DNA of 64,000 bases from Deuterostichococcus epilithicus (taxonomy: Eukaryota; Chlorophyta; Trebouxiophyceae; Prasiolales; Stichococcaceae), in the NCBI GenBank assembly GCA_033439295.1, contig JAVTLE010000014.1, positions 2,480,001 through 2,544,000 on the forward strand. The letters run 5' to 3'. Of the stretch, positions 43,952 through 56,000 are shown in pieces (positions within the stretch are counted from its first letter, which is position 1; the number at the start of each line of letters is the position of its first letter). Made by a program: the position numbers and the translations under genes. Under the pieces are notes generated by a model. The model was not told where the DNA came from. It was given only the letters and a program-made list of their open reading frames with translations, and searched no databases.

Positions 43952-46900
43952 ATGGCTGGTCGGGAATGGAGCAGAGTGCTGTGCCACGTGGACCTGGACT
44001 CATTCTACGCCTGTGTTGAGCAGCAGCTCCACCCACATCTTGCGTGCGCACTTACCGCAATCTCCTGCACTCCTGCCGTCCGCTTTGCAAACTGGCGCCC
44101 AGTAGCTGAGAGAGAACACACAGTTCAATGCTCTTCTTTCAAGACGTGTATGGGTTGCAGCGGGAAGCCACTTGGCGTCGCACAATATAATCCTTTCGGC
44201 AGCCTGGCGACGCGCCGGTCAGACGAGGACAGGTGGGCTGATGCAAGCATGACTCGATCACATCAGACAATGTGCAAAGATGCACCATACACAAAATCAC
44301 ATGCTGAACCTTTCCCCATGAGCAGGCAGATGAACGGTTCCAATGGCTCGCTGATTGCCGTCAGCTACGAGGCACGCAAGTTTGGAGTCAGGAGGTGGGC
44401 GCAGCTGCAAGCCTGGTACATTGCCGAGGTCCCAGCATGCCAATGCATGGAGGCATCGGCAGGACACTGCAATGTGTTGCGTGCTCATTCACCATTCCAC
44501 TTCGACGGCAGGAACATGCGCGGGGATGAGGCTCGCAAGCTGTGCCCAGACCTGCAAATTGTGCAGGTCCCCACTGCGAACGGCAAGGCGGACCTCACGG
44601 CCTATCGAGCTGCTGGCAAGCAGGTGGGTATCCACGGCAGCTCCCACAACAACGCTGCTGCATACAGAGTGAGTGCCGCTCCACATAGGTGGGTGCGGTC
44701 TGACGGACGCTGCTGGTCTGCCTTCCCGCGACCAGGTCATGGACATCCTGGCCGAGGGCGGCATCACGACAGAGCGGGCGAGCATTGACGAGTGCTACCT
44801 CGACGTGACAGACGAAGCGCACCGCATCCTGAATGCGTCTGGCGGCGTGCCGCAGCCGCCGCCGGCGGACCAACTCCCTCAGATCCACATCATCGGGGCG
44901 GTGCGCCAACAGAGTCCAAGCTGGAACATGATAGCGTCATGCCGGACAATAGAACGAGGCTGCTGTCAGGGTCCGGCCTGGTGGCACACTGTGGCACGGC
45001 ACGCCAGTGGACTGCGCCCGTTTGCTGCAGTGCACCGTGGGGCAATATTTTGACTGCCGGCACCGGGCTCTTCCTGCTTTGTGCTGGACAAAGCCACTTC
45101 TTCACTTTTGCTGCAGGACGGTGAGGACGCGGCAGCCTGGTGGCAGCGGCCGGCGGAGGCCTGGGGCCCGAACGAGCGCGCCCTGGCGGCTGGCGCCGCC
45201 GTCGTGGCGGCCGCCCGCGCTCGCGTGGAGCAGAGGCTGGGTTACACCTGCAGCGCCGGCATCGCGCCAACCAAGATCCTGGCGAAATTGGGCAGCGGGC
45301 TGAACAAGCCGCGGCAGCAGACGGTCGTATGCTTTGCCGCCATTACGGGTGGGTGTGGTCGTCTCACAGGGCACCTCTTTTGCGACATCATATCTTACAC
45401 CACAGGTATCCTTGAAGCCACGACAGGGTCGAGGTGCTGGACTGCAACCTGCAACCTTCAATGCGCAGGGCTGCTGCACGATCTGCCGATACCTAAACTG
45501 CGGCAGCTTGGCGGCAAGTTTGGCGAGGAGGTCATGCAGAGGCTGAGCATCACCACCGTCGGTGCGCCCCTGCTATTCAAGAAGGATTGTCTGCTTGCAC
45601 TGTCGTTGAGCAAGCCATGCATCCACCAGGAGCTCCAGACAGTCGGTGAGCCCTTGATCTTTCCTCTTGTTTTGTGCAGGTGAGCTGGCGGCCGTCCCAC
45701 GATCCCGGCTGGACGCGGCTGTCGGCGAGGAGAAGGTTCGCGTGCTCTCCTCTTAAACCCCAAATGCAAGCAATTGCACCGTGAATGACATTGGAGAAGG
45801 CCACGAGGCACGGCTGCCACAGCTTCAGCGCCGGCATCAGGGACTTTCGCACGGTGCATTCAGCGACTGCTGCGGACGCGCGCTGACCCGCTGCATTGTC
45901 TCTGCAGGCTGCGTGGCTGACGCGCCTGGCACAGGGTCTGGATGGGGATCACGTCAAGCTTAGGCTATGCCCCAAGTCCGTGGGCTGCTCCAAGACATTC
46001 AGGGGGCGTTCGGCGCTCAAGACGCTGCCCATTGTCCACCAGTGGCTACTGTCCATCGGTGTGCGCCGCAGCTGTTCCTCCCCGCTCGTGCCAGCGCAGC
46101 AGCAGAGATGCCCCCTGCGCTGGCAGCTTCAGACATGGAGCTGGTGACCTCAGCCTTGTACCTGACAGGTCACGTCCCTTGTGATACTCAGCAGATGTGC
46201 ATTGGGTGGGGCGCCGGCTGGCGGGCAAAACTGTGCTTCGACCTCACCCCTGATCAGCCGCAGTGAGGCTGGGAAGGTGCAGACCGCTCTGAGGGCGTGT
46301 CGAAGGCTTGCTGGCCAGACACACGCCAGCGCAGACTTTAGGAGTGAGGCTCCCAATACGCAGCTGAAGTCACCATGCGAGCAGGCAGGGAGGTGGAGGA
46401 GCGGCTGCAGGAGGATCGGGAGGCCAACGACCGGCTGCCGCAGACGCTCACGCTGGGCGTGTCCACCTCAGGTGCCACGCGTGCATGGCCGCCTGCTGCC
46501 TGCGCCGTCCTACCGCTGCATGGTGTCTGTGGCAGGCTGCAGTGAATTACAAGCCCAGCGACCACCACGCTGCACTGGTCATTCACCCAATCCCCCTGGT
46601 CCTCGTCACCAGCCCAGGTTACCAGCCGGGAACAACCCACTGAGTGTCGTGCTGATCCGCACCAAGCAGACTGGCAGGGTCGGGAGGACTCGAACCACTT
46701 CAGCCGGTCGTGCCCGCTGCGCAAGCCGACTGCGGCGGCCATCGCGGACGATGCGCTGGCGCAGGTGCGGCGCTGGGCGGCAGAGCAGCCGCGCGGCAAA
46801 TGGGCCATATACGGCCTGTCCCTGTCCACCAGCAATTTTGCGGCAGCACCTACCGGCTCCTCCACGCTGCACAGGTGAAACCCTCTGACCGGACGCTCGA

Positions 46901-48193
46901 GAGCTTTGTAAGCGCTCGCCTTGTGAGGAGCAGTGTCGGGTGCGGAGCTGCTGCTGCCCTGTCCATCTGGAAGGGGGGTCCAGGGCCACACTGAGTCACA
47001 CGACGATGGTCATGTTGCCGGCTCCCAGAAGCCCATGGCCAAGCCAACAGTGGTCCGCCACTGAGATGCGGGTGCTGTGCAGGTTCATGAAACCGAAGCC
47101 AGCCAGCGCGCCGCCAGCGTCGCCGCCAGCCAAGGCGCCAGCACGCAGCTTCGAGCTGGCGCCCAGCCCGCCGCAGCAGAAGCTGCGACAGCAGTCCCCG
47201 CAGCCGAAAACCGCTGCCCGCACGGCCGCGTCGGGTGCCACAGGCCCATGGCCCTACACCCTGTTTCCGGCTGCGGCACACCAGCCGACGGGCCTGTCCG
47301 CAGCAGCGCCGGCAGCAGGTCCAGCATCGGCGGCGGCGCCGACAGCACGGCAGGACCCGATAGCTGCCTGGGATGCTCAGCTGGGTGCGGCCGCTGCACC
47401 CGCCGTGGATATGGCAGGTCAGCTGCCACACAGGCTGCTTACAGCCGCAGAGGCGGCATCAGCGGGCGACGAGCAGCCGAACAACGACATCGTCGTCGAC
47501 CTGGACAGCGATGCTGGGCAGCCTTCTGACGAGCAGCAAAACGGCAACGCTGCGCAGGACGCGGAAGCCCGCCCGCAGCCGTGGCGGATGTTCTCTTCTG
47601 GCGGAGGTGACGCACCGTCATGTGGAGACGGGCTGGCATCGGCCTTGCCGCGGGCAGGCACAGCGTCAGCCGAGCGGGCCCCGCAGCCCAGCTCCTCGAC
47701 GGGCAACGCGGCGCGGCCCGACGCATCTGAAGGGGTGCGGCCATCCGCTCGGCCGGCAGCCGCCGCGGGATGGATGCCCTCCTCGCTCTTAGAGGTACGT
47801 GCCGAGCAACAAGACAGCGATGCCAAGGAGCTGTGGTGCATAGCTTGCATGAAGCTCAATGCCCTGTGGAGGTCATGAATTTTGTTGGCGGTGCCGCAGA
47901 GTTGCCTGTTGCAGCTGGTCTTGTGTAGGCACTGGCTTTTGATTGTTGCAGGCACTGGCTCTCCTGGTTGCTCATACAGTGCGTTGCACATGCAGGTGGA
48001 CCAAGCCGTGCTGTCAGAGCTTCCCCTGGAGCTGCAAGCGGAGATCCGGCACTCGTTGCAGCGAGGCGGCCCACGGCAGCCCAGCGGTGCCATGCGCTCA
48101 TTCTTTCAGGGCGGCGGCGCTGCATCGGGGCAGAAGAAGCGAGGGGCAGTTGGTTTGAAGTTGCAGCCGAGTGTCAAGCGGAAGTCCAAGTAG
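43952..48193 (+). CDS. POLH: DNA polymerase eta (Y-family translesion polymerase)
   Basis: Replicates past UV photoproducts. The first in-frame ATG is 43952 (MAGREWSRVLCHVDLDSFYACVE), carrying the motif I Asp-Leu-Asp. Then: GKPLGVAQYNPFG, LIAVSYEARKFGVRR (about 44350), MRGDEARKLCPDLQIVQV, ERASIDECYLDVTDEA (the catalytic SIDE at 44781), LGYTCSAGIAPTKILAKL, GLNKPRQQT, DLPIPKLRQLGGKFG (the helix-hairpin-helix typical of eta), LCPKSVGCSKTF and SNHFSRSCPLRKP. The exon at about 47085-47793 is a long Ala/Pro-rich linker. The last exon (47996-48193) holds a UBM-like motif (VLSELPLELQAEIRHSL) and a PIP-like SGAMRSFF, then a basic tail (KRKSK). Plant Pol eta likewise uses UBMs rather than the animal UBZ finger. 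All metal-binding acidic residues are present. Confidence 0.92.
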
Positions 48194-48340
48194 ACATCAA
48201 GCCGAAAAAATAGTGTTCAACTTGAGATGTCGTCAGATTCGCAACTCGTCTTGAAATCGGTTGAATGCGCCCTGACAAAAATGATATTTCTACTACAGCT
48301 TCTTCAAACCACAGCAACGTTCCCAGAGTTGGCATGGCCA

Positions 48341-49566
48341 TCAGAAGGTTGCCGGTGGGGTTCTCGAATACGCCAGCGGGCCAGCGAAACAATAGATGCT
48401 GCCGAACACCAGGCAGGTTGTGGTGATTCCGAGCAACGCAATGTACACTGCAGTACATGAGACAATCTTCGTCAGAGGACAGTCTCTCGAGTTTGTGAAG
48501 AGTGCGGTGGCATATGCAGCAGAGAATGGGAACGTGGGCACGCAGCCTGCTTGCGATGCACGAAGCATATCTGGAGGGAAGGTTCATTGCCGAATAACGC
48601 ATGCCTGTGTCACTACTGGTGTACCTGCAAATGCCGTTTGCCGCCTACAGCGGAACCGGTTCTGAACGAAGTTCATGAAGCCATCGAAGGCTGGTGCCAT
48701 GGCGACTGCTAGTGCAAATCGGAACGGCCGCACGAAGTTTTGCAACGTCCAAAAGCCTGTGCAAGATCAACAGCAGCCCAGTTGCTGCAGCATTTGTGCT
48801 TTGCGGCAGATCATTTCAGGACATCTACTTGGCTTTGACAGCAGGAAAGAGCACATCCAAGTAAACGGGAGATGGTGCAAAATCATGGGCAGCATCAGCA
48901 CATAAGATCTGCACCTGCGTAGAAGGCGAGGAAGGCCTTCCACTGCCCCGGCATGAGGGGTGACAGCGCCCGCTGCTTCACAAATGCGATCCAAGCAACG
49001 GCCATGCCGCCCCCGTAGGTCACATTGGACACAAAACCATAGCTGGCGACCGCGCCCAGCCCCAGCGCCGCCAGCCGCTGGCGGTCAAGCTTGTCGCCGC
49101 CGAAGAAGCGCTTGAGCTTCTGCCACGCCGACAGCTGCTGCCCGCTGCCGCCATTGTCTGCCGGCTCAATGCCGGGCGGCCCTGCGTTCACGGCGACAAG
49201 GCAAGTCGAACGAGAGTCTGCAGTGATACGCCGCGACGCGCTTGTGCAGAGCCCACTGTCAGCGCTGTGGCGGCAGGCCCCCCTGCTGCGAGTCTCGCAA
49301 GCCGCATGCTGCCACACAAGGCGGCTTGCACCTGGTGCCGTCTGTGGCTGGCTTGACAGGGCTGCATCTGGGATCCGGTCCGGGTCCTCAGGCGTGCCGG
49401 CCCCTATGACGCTGGAGCACACTGGAGGCTGTTGCCATGCCGGCGTGCGCTGCCGCCGCGCCATGTGTGGTTGGCGAAGCGCAGGAGCTACGCGAGGTGT
49501 GTGTCCGGGTACCTGCTGCAATCGTAGCACCTCGCAGCCAGAACCTGACACTGGCAGGGCCTGCAT
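48341..49566 (-). CDS. Plastid-type DUF1279/FAM210-like membrane protein
   Basis: ATG at 49566 opens an Arg/Ser/Ala-rich leader of about 130 residues, consistent with an organelle transit peptide. It is followed by AWQKLKRFFGGDKLDRQR and a membrane domain: ALGLGAVASYGFVSNVTYG, MAVAWIAFVKQ and SPLMPGQWKAFLAFYAG. The next exon (about 48660-48770) reads LQNFVRPFRFALAVAMAP, and the last (ending 48341) encodes IVSCTAVYIALLGITTTCLV and YCFAGPL. The YGxVSNVTYG...GQWKxFLAxYAG...PxRF pattern occurs in conserved plant/algal plastid proteins resembling FAM210/DUF1279. The biochemical role is unknown. The acceptor of the last exon is not firmly placed. It shares a short divergent upstream region with CP29 and ends about 150 bp from the Pol eta stop. 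Confidence 0.7.
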
Positions 49567-49934
49567 GACAGATCGAGCAGGTGTCTCGGTGTCGAAGCCT
49601 TCCGAAAAATTGATCTAGGCCTCCGGGTAGGGCAATCGCGGCTTCGACACGCTGGACTATATTCGAGCTGCTTGATCGGCCTCGACGATTTGAGTAGGTT
49701 CTGGAGTCGGATCACTGTGTGCAAGCAGCGGAGGTCACGGCTCATTCCTCATTGGTGTTGTGGATGGTACATGTTTCCCGGGGACTATGGCATCTCCCTG
49801 ACAAATCCGCCAAGGGATTCGATGGGGTCTGTTGCAGGATAAGCGTCGAGATCGCAGCCGGTCGCGGGCCACTTCACGCCTCGATCCCCGCTGCTTCGCT
49901 CGGCTGCTCGCTTAGAACCGGCAGAGGCGCCAGC
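49567..49934. promoter_or_regulatory. Short divergent upstream region of CP29 and the plastid membrane protein
   Basis: 368 bp between opposed start codons. A TATA-like GGACTATATTCG string lies near 49655, about 280 bp before the CP29 ATG, too far to call a functional TATA box without a mapped start site. Confidence 0.5.
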
Positions 49935-52112
49935 ATGAACACCAGCATGAAGTCCGCCTTCGCCGGCACGCAGCTGGGCGCGCCCGCCAACGGCAGCCGC
50001 GTCAACATGCTGTTCAAGCGGGTGGGTGCCCGTGCGCTGTTGAGGGCGTGCGAATCGGATGCTTAACCGGCATTGGTGGGCACGCGGCTGACGGATTTGT
50101 GCCCGGCGCAGGCTGAGAAGGCCGCCAAGAAGGCCGCGCCCTCCACTCAGACCATCAAGCGTGCGCCTCAGAAGGCGAAGAAGCAGGTGCGATCAGCGCG
50201 CTGCCGGGGCTCGTGCGTCATCGGTCACTCGAGAGACGGATCCTTCGGAAGTTCACGGATGCCCCGCCGGCCTGGGTGCTCCCACAGGTCGCTGACCTTA
50301 TGTGTTGTGCGATCTCCTGCAGGTGAAGAAGGCCGTCAAGTCGGCCCCGGTGCCCAGCCGCAAGCCGGGATCTCGCAGCGGCGGCAAGGGTGCCACGAGT
50401 GAGTCACTGCACGAAGCTGCTCGGTGCCTGCACCACTTGAAGCACCAGCCTACATTGACCCAATCTGACCCTGCAAACGCTGCCTCCGCCGCGCAGACGA
50501 GGGCCTGTGGCTGCCCAACACCACCCGGCCGGCGTGGCTGGACGGCAGCCTCCCAGGCGACCGCGGCTTCGACCCTCTGGGCCTGTCGAAGCCCACAGAG
50601 TACCTGCAGGCACGCACTTGCTTCTCCCCGGTGGCGGCAGTGCGGCACCGCAATCACGTGATCACCACTCACCTTGCTCATGCAGCACAGCGAGTTACAG
50701 TGTGCAGGGCCATTCACCCCTTCGAGCGAACCCTCTGCATACAATGAACAGGTGGACATTGACGAGCTGGACCAGAACAAGGCAGTGAACAAGGCCGGCA
50801 ACATCATCGGCAAGTTCAACCCGGTTGCGGACGCCGTGTCGACCGACAGCCTGCAGCCATACTCAGAGGTGAGCAGCCTGGCTGCATGGATACAGCACGG
50901 ACACAGCATACTGACAACCTGATGCGCTGTCCTGATAAGATTTCCCGATATGCCGTCCCTCAGATATCATTGCGGTCTCTCTGAAATATCAGTGACAACT
51001 CCTTACCAGCCTGTCCGCATAGAACAGGGCATCCCGCCAGCGAGACCGACGCTGACGCTGCAGCGCCCTGGGCGTGCAGGTGTTTGGCCTGAACCGTTTC
51101 CGCGAGACAGAGCTGATCCACGGGCGGTGGGCCATGCTGGCGACGCTGGGCGTGATTGTCGCAGAGGCCACCACCGGCGTCGCATGGCAGGACGCTGGCA
51201 AGGTGGAGCTGGACGGCGCCTCCTACCTGGGCCTCGGCCTCCCCTTCACCGTCACGTGCGCGCCTGAACTTGGTGTACATGAACCCTAAGCACTTTGAAC
51301 CGGCCATAATGCTCAGACGCTCATGTCATTGCCTCTCGTCCCTTTGCCAGCGGCTAGGGCCAGGAATCTGAGTTCTGCCGGGACATGTCTCGGGTGTGTG
51401 GCTGAATGCTGCGACGGTGTGCACAACGGGCGCTGCGCCCCGCGGCATGACATGTTTAATTCGGCATGTCACCTCTGGCGACGCCATCTGAACACCATGT
51501 GCCGCCGCCGCGCCCGCAGGCAGCTGACAATCATCGAGGTGATCCTGGTGGGCGGCGCGGAGATCTACCGCAACACAGAGCAGAACATCCAGAAGCGCCA
51601 ATACCCGGGCGGCGTGTTTGACCCCCTGGGCCTGGCCTCCGGCTCCGACGAGCGCGCCTTCAACCTGAAGACCGCCGAGCTGAAGCACGGCCGGCTTGCG
51701 ATGATTGCCTTCCTGGGTGCGCCCCTACAGCAGCTTTGGCAATCTTTGATGTCCAATGCCCTGGGAGACCGCTTTTGGTTGTGTCACCACATGCATCTAT
51801 GACTTCGCTGAGGATACCTGACAATCTGCTGAACTTTGTCTCTCTGTTGGCGCAGGCTTTGGCGTGCAGGCATTCGCACAGGGTGAGGGCGCCCTGGGCT
51901 CGCTCGCAAAGTTTGCGACCTCATTCGACGCTGGGGAGAAGCTCGTGGAGGTGAGGCTCTCGCAATGGTTGCCACCCTTCCCTGCAGTAATCTGCCCTTT
52001 CTGTCGTCTGCCTCTGGCAAGTGCCGACGCATTGCGCTGCCACAAGTTGCGAGCAGGTTTGGTTCTACTGCTGCAGGCTGTGGAGGGTGCTGTGGAGAAC
52101 GTCATCCAGTAA
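49935..52112 (+). CDS. LHCB4: Chlorophyll a/b-binding protein CP29 (LHCB4) of photosystem II
   Basis: Minor monomeric antenna linking LHCII to the PSII core in the thylakoid. Nine exons: 49935-50021, 50112-50186, 50323-50398, 50497-50609, 50752-50868, 51080-51255, 51520-51716, 51856-51950 and 52077-52112, giving about 323 residues. The leader [11 protein letters not shown] is a plastid transit peptide. Exons 2-3 are Lys/Ala/Pro-rich, as in the phosphorylatable CP29 N-terminus. Diagnostic motifs: [54 protein letters not shown] (helix B), [60 protein letters not shown] (helix A) and [13 protein letters not shown]. Chlorophyll-ligand Glu and His positions are present. The intron after exon 4 is read as GC-AG (donor 50610). 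An in-frame GT donor at 50631 would insert ARTCFSP. Confidence 0.95.
50610..50751 (+). other. GC-AG intron of LHCB4, with an alternative GT donor 21 nt downstream
   Basis: CP29 homology joins ...PTEYLQ directly to [11 protein letters not shown]. This needs the donor CAG|GCACGC at 50610 and the acceptor at 50751. A GT donor at 50631 is also in phase 0 and adds exactly seven codons without a stop. Confidence 0.65.
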
Positions 52113-53065
52113 GCTGCTCTGCCAGCTGAAAGCCAAGGCGCCTGGGCTCTGTACAGCGTAGTCGCCGCCACATGATTGCATGGTTTCCCGAAACGAATGC
52201 AATTCGACCGGTACGGCGCCCCAGCGCGCGTGGCTGTTGGCGCCGCCACCGCTGCGTGGCAAAGGCCAAGACCCCGCACCTGCGTCGACTGGCGCGCCCA
52301 GATTTTATCCTGTGTCCTGACGGTTCGCGTATTGTAGCGCTAGTGCTCAGACGTTCGCTTGGAAAGCTGCAAAAGTGAGAAGCTTTCTGCATTTTGGTGT
52401 TGTGGCAGTTTTGCCATGAGACGGGAGAATTCCGCTCAGTTGGAATTGAGAGTTCATCATTATCTCTGCACTCTGAGGTACCCTCGGTCCTCTGCCATCA
52501 CTCAGTGTCTCTCTCACATATATAACCACTCAGCATTCTGCAATCGCCGGCCAAATATTCCTTCCCTTCCTGCTGGGACCGCGCTGCCTATGCATCGCAA
52601 ATGCCGCCGGCTCAGTTCACCACCGCACTTCAACTTCTTACATACCGATGTTTGTGCATCAGTCAAGCCTGCTGAGTTCACTACCGCACCATGCGGCCGT
52701 GAAGCTGTCATATATCGAACTCGTCTTCTAACTAGATAAACCTACCGCATCGTCATGCATTCCCACCACAACCAAAGGCACAGCAATGCGTGGTGATCAT
52801 GACGACCTGTTGTCAGAGGGCTTCATCGTCGAGCAAGACCCAAAAGAGCAGCAATGGAAGCAGCGCGATGAAATGACAGCGCCGCTGCAGCAGCGCCATC
52901 GCGTCCAGCAGTCGTAGCTGAATCTGAGCGGCGCGGCATGGCAGCAGGCGGGTCCGCCGCGAGCTGGCCTTTGCAGAGGAGCGGGCTTCCTTGGGCAGGC
53001 CTGGCCGGTGAGGTGCGCCAGGCTGCGAAAGAGTAGCTGGCGGCCGCAGGGCGACGGCCGCGCCG
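52113..53065. other. Intergenic between convergent gene ends
   Basis: About 950 bp. The part at 52113-52790 is AT-richer than the exons and has no coding signal. At 52800-52930 a hydrophobic minus-strand stretch (LLPLLLFWVLLDD) is seen but lies beyond the probable stop of the next gene at 53066. It might be an alternative terminal exon. Confidence 0.4.
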
Positions 53066-56000
53066 CTACACGCCGCCCGAGCCCGTGCGCCCGCCCGCCA
53101 GCAGGTCGGCCGCCAGCATCTGGTAGCCTGAATTGCCGCTGCCGTGGCGCGAGCTGCCGGGTGTGGCGGACGCCGGTGACGGTATGGAGTGTGGAAACTT
53201 GGCCAGCAGCCGCGACTGCATTCAGCACGGCGCAGTCACTCTGTGAGGCCCCCTCCACAGAGCTGGGTGAACTGTGCCTCAGCTGCGCCGCATGCCCGCA
53301 GAGGCTGCCTCGCCTCTCTGGCACCACGCATGACGAACACAGCAGGAGAGTGTGGCAGCTGCACAGATCAGCAAGCAGTGTATCACTCGGCATCAATACA
53401 AGACACCGTTCGATCTGAAGCGTCAGCAGCGCACCATGGCATTGTGCATGTCGCTGAGCTCGTCGACCAGCTGCGCCATCAGAAACTGAAACGAGTACCA
53501 TCGGACCTGCGCGCCAAATGTGCTGCAAGACTTCTCAGGAACAGGCTGCAGGTTGCAGAGAGTACTGCGGTCTGTGCAGCACGCTGCGGCTCGGTGCATG
53601 GGGTGGCAGGCCTTGCAATGCGGCTTGTGTGCGCATTCAGTCTGCAGCCAAGGCGCAAGAGGAAAACAGTGCCCTCGGACGCTCTCAGCCAACCGCAGCT
53701 CGCAGCAGCCAGGGCAGCCGACCCTGGTGGGGCAAGGCCCTCCTGCGTGGTGCGCGCACCTCGGCAATGTGGCCGGCTGTGGTGTCCGGGAAGAAGAGCT
53801 CCGGCACGGCGGCGCCGCCGCCGGCGCCGCGGTCCTGCAGCCCGCTGGCCCAGGAGCCGCGCGAGGGCGACCGCCGCATGCCCGCCTCCGCCTCGCTGCC
53901 CAGCATCGGCGGGCTGATGCCCTGCATCGCCTGGTAGCCTGGCCGCAGCAGTGGGAAGCCCGTTAAGCGGTGCTCCTGATTTGGTGGGGATCGGACCTGT
54001 TTCACTACTGAGAGGCAACAAGAGCTAAGACTGGTGGGGCGTCGCGTCTTGCAGGAGCATGCTACGATGCATGGCGGTCGTTTTCACGCCATGCATTGCC
54101 AGCTGTGACAGGCATACGGCAGTTGGGTGTCCTGTGCACGCTCAGCGGCACGGATGACTGTGCCCAAGACGCAACGAAGGCCATTGCGGGCTCAGGCAAT
54201 GCTTACTTCTGTCGATGGCTGCCGCCAGCGAGGGCGTTTCCTCGTCTCCATTCGCCAGCTCGCCTGCGCAACAATGCCAGCGCGAGCCAGTCAGCTCGGC
54301 GGGGGCAGTCAGAACTGCGCAGCATTGCTGTCACGAATGAATTCGCCATTCGATCTGGTGGCAGGCGCCTGCTCCCTGTGACAGCACCTACAGCGATCTG
54401 CAGCCGAGTTGCGTTCCGCCTGTACATCGTGCGATGCCGCCGGCCATCATAAGCAATCAGCACAGCGAAAGGCAAATGCCTTGCCTGAGTCGGGGGTGCC
54501 CCATGAGGGCTGCTGCGCATGGCCACCGTTGGCCTCGCCGGTGTTGGACGCATGCTGCGATGGCGGCGGCGTGCGCGACAGGCCTGCCCGCACCCAGCGC
54601 GCCATCTTCCGCCTGTGGTAGTCCGCCGTCTTGATGAGCACCTGCAGCAGGGTGTGCGAGCGCTGACGAGGCACCGACCGTGTCGATTCTTCGGGCCTGC
54701 GAGGGGCACTCGCGGAGGCCGGCGGTGCAGGGCGGCGAAGTCATTGGCCACCAGAGCTTCAAGCGACGTGCCCTTCGCAGGGGCCTCACGGAGAGGCCTC
54801 GAGTTGCACTCTGTACGCCACGCAAGCAGGCAAGCAGGAAGGCAGGCGGCTGCGGTGCAGTGCAGTGCCCGCCGGTGTGCTCACCTGGTAGCCCTGCACG
54901 AACCGGTGCAGCTGGTCGCTGCTGACGGACGAAGCATTGGGGAATGCCTCCAACATGTCCTGTGAAAGATTCAGACATGTGCAGGAATGAACATGCGAGG
55001 ACACCAGGATGCGAAGAGAGTGAGGGTGTGCTTACTATGACGCGTGAAGCAATGAGAAACACTGGCCACTGCTGCATCCCAACATGGCATACGCGCAGAC
55101 CTGCCGCGTGCAGCCTGCTCCCAGCCGCAGCGCGGTGCCCCACAGCATGGCCACTGGCGGCTCCATGCAGGGATCGGAGGTTGACGCAAATGCACGACAT
55201 CCGATGCCGACATCGTGGCTGTGCATCGAGGAGGAAGACACCCCCCTCACCTGAATGGCGTTGTAGGACGTCAGCCGCAGCTGGCTCATCAGGTCCGGCG
55301 GGTATTGCTCCAGCAACGCCCGCATTGCCGGCTCGCCAAAGCCCTGTGTGCGCACGTGGGAACCGCAGCGTCGTCAGCAGTCCGGGGCCGCGTCCTCGCG
55401 TGCAAGACCTGAACGATGCGTCTGGCGGGCAGCGCGCGACGGCGGCGGCAGCCCGCCACGGCTGCACGCCAGCAATGGGTGCTGAGGGCTGGCCAACGGG
55501 CCGCCGGAACTCGTTGGACGTGGCCCGGCACCTGGGTGGCGCCGCCGCCGGTGTTTGTGCAGGTGCCAGCACAGCCTTCTCAGAGACAGATCTCGAAATA
55601 CACGCAATGCAAGTCGAGCGAGGAATCTGCTGTCAACAGGCGATTGGAGGAGGTGCAGGGCCTTCATGGCGCACCTCCTGGAACAGGGTGTGCATGGACC
55701 ACAGAACGCGCGCAACCTTCCTGATGGCCGTCCCCACCTCCAGCATCTCCTGCCGCAACCACAGGTGTGCGGGTCAGCCGCTGCCTGCCGGTGTGTGTGC
55801 GATGGGACGCAACTTGCAGGACCAGAGGCTGCTGCTGAGGGGCAGAGACCTGCACCCCAGCACGTCGCAGTAATTTCATGCATTCCAGCGCAGCCATCAA
55901 TATGCCCGGCATCTGAAGAGCGACAGGTGGCTCCCGCCCGCCGCACACCGGCACCGGAAACCGCCTCCGCAACATGTCTAGAGGACGAGGGGGGAGAGAG

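Noticed and set aside
46675-46710. tRNA T-loop-like string (reverse complement of GACTCGAACC)
   Set aside because: It lies within the Pol eta exon encoding GREDSNHFSRSC, and the flanking five-base arms do not pair as a T stem.
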